From contig OX246744.1 of assembly GCA_945910005.1 (NCBI GenBank), positions 6,509,973-6,573,972 on the forward strand: a stretch of 64,000 bases of DNA. The letters are read 5' to 3'. The translations under genes and the position numbers were made by a program. Source of the stretch: Isoperla grammatica. Its lineage: Eukaryota > Arthropoda > Insecta > Plecoptera > Perlodidae. Below, piece after piece: positions 44,401 through 54,500 of this stretch. Positions within the stretch are counted from its first letter, which is position 1. Every line of letters begins with the position of its first letter. The notes under the pieces are model-generated. The model searched no databases. It was not told the DNA's origin and saw nothing but the letters and a program-made list of their open reading frames with translations.

Positions 44401-44785
44401 CCTATTCAGTTGTAAAAGCTAATTTACAAAGGAGGAATATGCTCTTTAAATATACTCATTTACAGTAGTAGTTTTGTTTATCTTTTACAAATGCAGTAGA
44501 CCTGCATTACTTCTGAATAGTTCCTACTGATTTCAGATCAGTTTTCTTCTTATTGTAACAAGTTTTTAGAAATAATTTAATACCTATGAATAGACTTCCA
44601 ATTATGTATGTAGAAAATGCCAGAGGATTAGTCACAAACATTAATATCCCTCAGGTCTATCATTTCAATCACTGTGAGTTTAGTATCGTACATACATCTA
44701 ATACTGGCAGGTTCTTGGGACATACACACATAGTGCACAACAAAAAAGACTCGTAAATAAGTAAATAAATAAGTAAATACATCAA

Positions 44786-44820
<35 letters not shown>

Positions 44821-45494
44821 ATTTTTTTTTTTTATCTGTACACCTTGTTCCAACATTGTCAGGTAAGGGGGTGTTGCCACCAAATACTAGGGCATTCAGG
44901 AATCAGCACCAGTCTGCCAGTCTTGATGCATCATCTTCTTCATCTCCTTCAGCTCCTAATCACCAATTGTTCTCCTCCCTCTCCTTTCGTCCAACCAGCT
45001 CTCTCCATCTAGCTCTGTCCTCCCACCATCTCTCCAACTCAACCACCGTCCATTCTTCTCCTCTTGCTTCCACGTCCTGTATTATTTGGTCCAGCCATCT
45101 GTCCCGTGGTCTTCCTACTCTTCTCTTCTTATAAGTTTTCTCAAATGTCTGTCTTGGTATGCTCTTTTCATTCATTCTCTTAAGGTGGCCAAACCATTTT
45201 AATCTGTCTCTCCCCATTTTAAACATCAGACTCTCCACTCCTACCTTTTTTCTTATTTCACTGCTTCTGACTCTGTCCATTTTTGATATTCCAGCCATAC
45301 TGCGGATAAATTTCATTTCGGCCGCTTGTATCTTACTATCTTCCTTCCAGCCTGTTGTCCACGTTACTGCCCCGTAGGTCAATATAGGGACATAATACAG
45401 CTTATATAATAGTTGTTTGCACGCAAGTGGAAAGTGTTCATCCCATAAGAGCTTTCTTATCTTCTGGTAGAAACCATCTGCTATTTTTATTATA

Positions 45495-45529
<35 letters not shown>

Positions 45530-48500
45530 AGATAAACAATGCACTCACTTGATGTAGTTAGCCTTTTTATCCTCTTTCCAGTCTTTGTTGAGTTGGTGGA
45601 CCTTGCAGGCCACGTACCTCTGCTCCTTTAGGTCGAAAGCCTGGAAACAGACAACACGATAAAAACTACCGTTGCTAGATCACTTTCAGAGGACACTGAC
45701 CAACGGGAACATTTCGGACAAAAGCCCGGACAAGTGGTGGGCGGTGAAAGAGTGAACAATGCTTATGAATACACAAGAATAACATAATTTTTCTATCCCA
45801 TAAGAGTGCCATAGCTAAGGACTAGATTGACTAAAGTACCTTTAAATTAGTCCCGAGAAAGAAAATCCATGGATAGGGGATAACAATTACAGAAAGTTTT
45901 AAGGTAAGTGGATTACCTAGATTTCTCTCGAGACCAATATTAAAGTAACATCCAATAGATTTCCTAAACACCAATAAAATTAAAAAGTAAGGCTGCCAAT
46001 TGAAGACAACTAATGCAGGTCACATCACAGTCCCCGTTTATTTCTTCTTATGAATACATAATTCTATTATTTTGTACAAGCCCAATTTGAAACCAAAAGG
46101 TTTCTCTATACTTTTCCAGATAATATCCTGAATCCGGAATGTAAGTTTCTTTTACCTATGTGATTTTATTAATATATATCTGTTCGTAATTGCATATTAT
46201 GATGACAAGAATAAACAATTATAATCCCATTTCTGTAAAATTCTCCCTGAAAGTGAAAATACATTAAATATTTCGGAATTTCCGATTTACGGTACTCGCA
46301 GAGTTAAAGAGCCGATGAATCACCTTGTGAACTTCCGAGAACCCCCCCTTGCCCAGCAGCATCAGGAGCAAGTACCGCTCGTTCAACACGGGGTGGTTGT
46401 TAAACCGGGACTGGTCTTCGTTGTGAATCCTTTTCAGTTCCCGGATGTGGAGGTTTCTTTCCCGTTCTAACTTCTCCATTTCTAACGCTAGGTCCGCATC
46501 CTCCTTCTTCAGCGCGCTCTGTCGTAGCTGGAGACGGAAACAGACACGGTTAGCATAAACTCACGTAATATAAGAGATGATCGTGCTACGAAAAATATGG
46601 TTTAGAAGTGCAAACACATAAATCAATACAATGAAAAGAACAAGGCTCGTTATTCATAGTTGAACAGTAGCCCATTAGAAATGAAACGGTTGCTGAGCAA
46701 TAGTTTTATGTACGGTATGCCTAGGCCTACATGTTATTTTTTTATTTTACATAAAAAGGAACAAAATCTCCAGCAAAAATAAAGGGTGATATTTAGTGGG
46801 TATTAATAAGTGATATTGATAAGATAAGGAGCTCAAAGATAAGGAAGGAACTTGGAGTGGAGAGTCTAAACTTTAAGCTGGGAAAAGAAAGATTGCGGTG
46901 GTTTGGCCACATGAAAAGAATGCAGGAAGACAGGATCCCGAAAATTGAGTTTGAGAAAGAAGCAGGGAAAAGAAAGAGGGGAAGACCAAGACTGAGGTGG
47001 GAAGAAGTGATAGCAATGGAAGTGGAAAGAAGAAATGCAACTTGGGAAGAGGTCAATCAGGAACGATGGCGGGAAGATAGAAAAGTATGGACAGAATTTG
47101 TAGAAAGAGCAGAGGAAGAAGAAAGTGAAGAGGAGGAGCCGGAGGAAGTTAACATGAGGGAAGCGTCAGGCATGGCCAGCCGGCTTCGATGTACCTAGGG
47201 GCCAGAATATGATGGGATTAATTTCCTATCCCCTACCCGACTTCATTGTTGGACACAGGGAGCAGATATAAAAAAAAAAATTTAGTGGGTCGACTATAAA
47301 TACGGACGAAAAACAATTAATATGTAGGTAATCAAGTTATTACAAATATGCAAATGAAGATAAATGAAACTCTGAATGTAATACAAAGTGCTTTTAAATA
47401 AAATAAATGAAGTATTTAATTTATACATTGTTAACTAATTAATTGAAAGTAACGTTTTATTTTCACCAATTATTTTCCCCATGATTATTAGAATGACGTC
47501 AACAGTGCAAGAGAAGACATGGCAGGCAGGCCAGCATACAGTGATATGAAATTGTCGAACTATGGACTTGAAAAACTTAAAGAAACAAATAGCGAAACAT
47601 ATTGGGAGAACGTAAGATAAAAGGCAACCTCTTTTTTGTCATTGAACTTATGAATAGGCCTACAGAACTTTGATCCCACTATTAAATAAGTATATTTTGA
47701 AAAAATTCCGGATTTGACAACGAAACTGAGATTCATCATGAACAAAAACACATGTAAAATTGTTGTTTTAACAAAATAAAGATCAGTTTCATTGAAGTTT
47801 GTTAAAAGTGGAGAGACTGCCGTGAATTATGCCGTTATTTTGCCGTTTTGGAAAAATTTCGGTGTCGGTATCAATTACGATCAGTTCACATTTCGCGAAA
47901 CAGCTAAAATAATTCCTACAGTGGGTCGTGGCTTAGTTGAGAACAAGAAAATCAGTTGATCTTTTGTCCATCTTGCCATTTCACAAAATGATGTACAGAT
48001 ATGTACCCCCCACTACCCGGCTAGTGCAAATGGCCGTGAAAGGCCGGCACGCGCCTAGCAGGTCCATCCCTTCGGCTCTTTTGTTGCATTGTCCTATTAA
48101 CATGTCCAATTTCGACCTCCTATTCACTGCTAGTCTTTGCAAAACTCCGGCTGCTGTTCTAATGGTTTCCAAGACTTTAATAGGTGTAGTCTTCGTTTGT
48201 TTGTCAATCAGGAAAACTACGTATACATGTTTAAAAAAATGTTTATAAGTTGTTGGAACGTCATAAGTCACTTACAACTTGCATACAGTATCTGAATACT
48301 ATCTCTACGGCTGTGGTTGTGTTGTTGTTGTGAAATCCTTGCCATTCCCTGACACGGGTGACTAATGTGAACCATTTAAGATGAATGTGTTAGTTGTCAC
48401 ACGCGTCACTACCCTATTACATAACCCGTGACGACAACACCTTGCAAGTTAATTTGACGAGACTATACATGGGCGTCATCGTGTGTGTGCATACCTTGAG

Positions 48501-51500
48501 TATCTCGTCGGCCTCGTAGTACTCCTGCCAGCTGAAGCCGGGTACGGCGTCCGGCTTTAGGAACGTAGCCTGGTCCGTGGTGCCGTTGTGCAGCAGGCTG
48601 GCGGCCCCTCCCCCTGCCGCCCCCCCTCCCCCACCCACGCCCCCGGCGCTGTTGTTGCGCTTGCGGCCCGTCTCGGAGTTGGACGGCCGCTTCTTCAGCA
48701 GGATCTTCTTCTGGCGGTCGATCTCCTCGCGCTCCGTCGTTATCTCCTCCTGCCGCCGGGCCAGCTCTTGGAACGCGTACCTGCGTAGGCAAGCGCACAA
48801 CACAACGTCATTAACATTCCTTTAATTCTACAATAGGCTAAATTAAAAATAATAACAAATTCATCATCATCATCATTATCCATCGCCGTTTCCTGCTTCT
48901 GGCAGGGTAAGCTTGGGTTCCACAACCATATTTTTCCACCTCTTCCTATTTTCCCACAATCGTGCTTCCTCTACTTGCTCCAAGTTCTCTCCTCTCTTCT
49001 GTAGGTCTTCAGCAATCTTTTCCTTCCATCTCTTCCTTGGTCTTAGACTTAAAATTTATGAAAAGGAGTAGTAATGACATTGGGTAGTAAATACTGAAGT
49101 TGACTCCAGAGCCTTAGAAATTGAGTACGAGTAGACTCCTCGATCGGCAATGAATATAGGGCCTAAGGCAACTGTGTTTGACCTGGACCAATATTAAAAC
49201 ACCCTCCTCAGGCCGCATTTGTTCCGGGCGCCAGCAGAAGAAAACAAATGTTTTGCAACAAACAATTATTTATTATAAACACACAACAATTTATTGTTTG
49301 CTTGTAAAGTTGGTAAGGTTGGTTCGGTATTAAACAGTAAATTCTGGGTTATGGTTTACAAACAAAAGTGTCCCTGTTGTGGAAGGCACCAACTTTGCAC
49401 GCCGCTTGTTTATAATAATCTCTCTCCGTGGGAAAATGGCGCTAGATGTATCAGACACAGCAACTTACTTTCAAATGGAATCGAGTACCCGACGGCATCA
49501 CTACTACTACTACTACGGTACTACCTACTACATTCATATGTAATCAACTGCTTCAGCTGAAGAATGGTCCAGCAGTTGTTTTAAATTTAGCTGAATTTTC
49601 TTGTTAGTTACAATCTATAAAGCATATCTTTCTTCATACAGAAGCTATGTCCACGACCACATCTAATGGTGTTTTCCAATGGACCGCACTGAGTGTGTAC
49701 TGGTGCACCTATTGCATTGTTGTTCTAATTGTTAGAGGCGCACTCACTCAGTGCGGCCATTGAAAAATGGCACAAGAAACTTCTGAAGTTCTGACACCTC
49801 TAACAGTTTGTTGAATGTACCAATTATTTTGTTAGGTATGTCGGATGTAGAGAAGATGTAGGCCTACCTAGTTTTTTTTTTGACACAGCCAAGTAATGAC
49901 GACTGGTACAGGCTTTAAAGCTTCAAACTAGAACATACTACAGGCTGTTTCACGTCTGCATAACGGACATGCACTCAAGTCTCAACTCTTTCCTTCCTTC
50001 CCTCACTCACTCACCCGTCAGTCCAGTTCTCTTGAAACGTTGCCCCGACCCTCTGCGTGACGAACTGCCCTAGTCGTAGCCTGTTCTGCATGCATTTCTG
50101 TCTCGCCTCCTTCTTTTCTATATTACTCTTTTCCTTGAGCAGCTTCTTGACTACGTCGATACACTTGTTATTGTGCGACTTTTGCTGCTCCATGGACTTT
50201 TGTTGCGTCGATATCTGGTGCCGAAATTCATCGGCCGTCTGCACAGAGAAGAGTTGGTTGGCGTTAACGAACAGAGAAATAAATTGGACAACACTACAGT
50301 ATAGTACAATCCAAGCACCAAAATTATAGTCTTACTATTTAGCTAATTAATTTACTAAGTTCAGAGGTGACACGTGTTTCTTAATTTCGGGGACGTAAAT
50401 GTAACTTTCGTTCAGATAAGTTTAATTTCAAGGTCAACCCATCTTCAGTGAAAACAAAATATACAATTGTTTCATAAGAAATCACTACGTCACAAATTAA
50501 TGTGTCCCATGACTGGAGGAAACCCTTCATTGTGGCGAGATTTGAAGCAATAATATCGTATCACCAAACTAACTGATAGGTACTGATAAAACATCATCAT
50601 CATCTGTTGCCACATCCAACTCTGCGTTGGGTCGGCATTGACGATAAGCCTCTACATCTTCTTCTATCCTGCCACCACTCTTCCCCCTCAACTACATTCC
50701 AAAACATAAAACATACTGTAGGCCCTACATAATTCTTCCGAAGGTTTACATTCTTAAACAATCCTAGCAGAATTTAACTGACAGTGATTCGAGCGGAAGC
50801 GAACGACAAAACAAGGTATTGGCCCCCGAAACTTTCAACAAACGAAATTCCCCATATTTGATGCCTCTTAAAAACAAAAAAAACTTTTAATTTACCTACC
50901 TACCTACTACATACATCACACCAACTACCAATCAATACTCACCCTATTTAATTCATCTATTTTGTTATTCCTAAGTTCCAAGTCTGACGAAGCCTGGTTC
51001 TCGAATTCCTGTATCCGATGACACGTGAGCTCCGTTTGAACTTGTTTATCTAACCGGTTTACCGGTCGAGGAGGTTGCATTAGGCTTACGAACTCTACCG
51101 GACTGACAGGTACCGCTACCGGCAGTAGTGTTTGCTGAAAACATGAGAGAGAGAACATGTTCAACGAAATGCAAATTCAGTATATTATACAACACAAACA
51201 AACAAGAGATGTTCTGACCATCTGTCAAACACACGTTCTACATTAAAATAGTCAAAAGTAACCGTTTTTAGTCTGACGTTCTACATCAACAAAACAGTCA
51301 TGGTTGAGAATACTGGTACTCCCTACATTAAAATAGTCAAAAGTAACTGTTTTTAGTCTGAAAGCAACCTCACGAATACTACATGACATTAAAAATTGCA
51401 GATCATAACCACCTGTGGTTTTGTAAGCACTAGCCTACATACTTTGAGACAATCGGTAGGATTGTATTTTGTTTTAATCAATGTCATTTTTATTTTATAA

Positions 51501-54500
51501 AGGCCCTACATTTGATTTTATAAAAAGTGTTTCAAAGCAAAAATAAAGGGAGGCTAGCCTACAGTTTTGGTCAAAATTAAATACGTGCCTATAAATAATA
51601 ATACTTCCAGGGCATTTAACTCGTTTGACAGTTAGCTTCATAGAAACTTAAGTTGGATTGAGTGAAAGATGAAGGTAGGCCTAAACTTCATTATTTGATA
51701 GAATGAGTGTCAGTTCGAATAGGATGCGAGTAACAATGGGAATGAGTTAGGGGGGTCCAGATAAAAATTTAGAAAACGAAACCCTTGCCCAAACCGGGAA
51801 TCGAACCCTGGACTTCCGCACCAGAAGTGGAATAAAGAGACTAAATTTTGAACTCCGGTTAAATATTAAGTAGGCCTAAGCTACTTTCTGGTTTTATCCA
51901 TGAAATCCAGGCCAGCCATTCGTTGTTGACACTGTGAAAACAACTTGGTAGCGACTAAATATTTTTCCTGTTCAATAGTGGGAAATGAAAGAGCCGACTA
52001 CCTGGCAAAGATGGGAACTAAATTGAAACAACCTGAAAAGGCAATCTCACAGCAGTCCATCAAATCTATAATCAATAACCAAGTCAGCTAAGAGTTAAAG
52101 AAACAGTACGAAGTAATTGCGCGAGGGAAAAGATGGGAACCGCTTATATAAGGAAGGAGAAAATGAACGCAAGGAAAATTGATAAGGAAGAAAGAAGGGT
52201 ATATACGTGGCAAATTTCCGGATAGACACCGGCCACAACTACCTTCAAGCCCATCTGCACAAAATAGGAGTGGTGGATACAAGAACATGCCCACTCTGCA
52301 AAGAACAAGACCAGGACGCGGAACATCTTGCGACATGTGTCTCCCTGACAGCAGAAAGGGATCTATCTAATGGAGGGGCAAAATATAGCAAGAAGGAAAT
52401 ATGTGGCAAACCTTTATTGGGCAACTGTAGTCCATACAAACCCCAGTTGACAACACAGAGACCTCTGAGATCTGAAAGTTGGATCGTTTGGCCAAACCCT
52501 GACATTCCTTCCTCTACTCAAGCATCGACCGTCATCATGATTAATAGCTATTTTGAGATAATGCAAGGCTCGCCGACCGAAGGTAGTTACGTATCGAGGC
52601 GAGAGTGGGGATACTCGTACTTTGGTCAGAGGTTGGTGCAAACGCTACCCGAGCTTATGCCCTCGGGCCTACCAACAGCGAAATAAATGAACTATAGGCA
52701 GGGAATGGCATAAGTTCCAACTCTGGGTGTTCGAAAGAAGAAGAAGAAGAATAAGACCGGGCCTGAGACCTTAGAGAATGTATAGTAGGGGTAGAGTGAG
52801 CTTAGCCATGCCGCCACTACAGCGCCATGTGTGTCCATCATCTTGCAGCTGCCACCACACAACCACCTTTAACAAATCGTTCAGAACATCCAAAAGCACA
52901 ACAAGATTTTACCATTGCTTTTATTTTCGATACACAAACATAATTCCTTACCTAATAAAGCATTTAAACAATGTGTGCAGTGTGTTATCGCAGGCACAGG
53001 TTTGCTACGGCGCGCTTTCTGCCACTCATCACGTGACTTCCAGCGATCAGATGTTGGACACGCTTTTCGTGCCATCATACTCCCTCTACCCATATCTATA
53101 CTCAAAGCCTGAGACCAATGCTTCACTCACCATAGGATATCCCTGCTGAGGTGAGGGGCTCTTGGCCCCGCCGTGCCGTATGGGGCTGTTACTGCTGTGT
53201 TTGTTGCTAAAGTAGTCGTTTATCTTCTTGGTGTCCTGCCGCGCGCCCCCCTTCGCCCCCCCTCCCCCGCCCCCCGTGTCGTCCGCCTTGCGTTTCCGCT
53301 TGCGTTCCGACGGCGGCCGCGCAAGTTTCTCGGGGGTGTTGTCCAGCTCCTTGTCACTGTGGGAAGAACCTGGAAACAAACACAACGTTTAGATCACATC
53401 ACCGACTACCGTAGAAATGTAACTACGGTATTTCTTGCGAACAGCTGATGGGCTGTTCTACTCACTTTTTTGTGTATTCCTATGCGAGATTGATTATGTA
53501 CGTAGTACATACACATGATTTGATTATTTATCTGTAAGTTCCATTTTTTTTCTTTTTTTTTTACAAATAGTATGTTTTTTGATAGTTAATTTCCATTTTA
53601 AAAATACATCATTTTGACATGTGAATCACGTTAAATATGGCAATATGGCGTACGTAAGTACATGAAAAAACCCTAAAACCAGCTCGACCGTCAGAATGAA
53701 TCCTTGGATGAATCCTTGGCTTTTAGTTCAAGAAGTTCAAAAGGTTAGCGGGGGTTGTTGACCTTGAACCACAATAACCGCAACCTTTACCGTAACTACA
53801 AAGTCAAAACGGGAGGAAATTTGATTCAGGCCTGGTATTATTAACACCTAACTAGGAAGTTGCCAATAAGCTATTTAAAGGTGGATTTCAAGGCTTCTAA
53901 CTGGTGGTTGCCATGGTGAAAACAAGTTATTAGCAACTAACTTTGTATTAGCCGCTCATAATACTGGCCGCAAGAGTAAATTTGTCAAACTTCGATACGT
54001 TTTGATGATCTTAATTTCGACTTTTTGCTAATTTCCAGAAAAGCAGCACTTTTTTTTTGTAATTCGTCATAATAACTGGTCATTCTATGGTTCACCAGAT
54101 AGGCTTTTACAAAGACTACAAAAGAAAATTTGCCAGTACAGCCTACAGCACGGAAGAATAGCGCTTGTAAGAGATTCAGTGCTTACCGACGCACGTCAAT
54201 CAAAGCAAGGCGAAACTAAAGCGAGCATATACTCGTAAGATCGGACTCTAGTACCGTGTCCGATATTTTCTTTAATACCAAATTCGCATCGACCAGCGCG
54301 AACTTGAACAGTAAATAAATGGCTTTAAACGTGCAAGATACGGACTAAACCTTGGCCATGGGACGGAAACTATTGTACTGGCTCTCGATGTAGCAGCGAA
54401 ATGCAATTGTTGAAACTGTACCCCCTGGCAAACAGCTCAAGTGGGACCATGAAGATACAAACTACCTAGGCTACCAACCAATACCATCACCTTCAGTTCT

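Noticed and set aside
48463..48825. Alternative frames over TLK exon 5
   Set aside because: Shadows of the GC-rich Gly/Ala coding stretch; the TLK frame is fixed by homology and splice phase.
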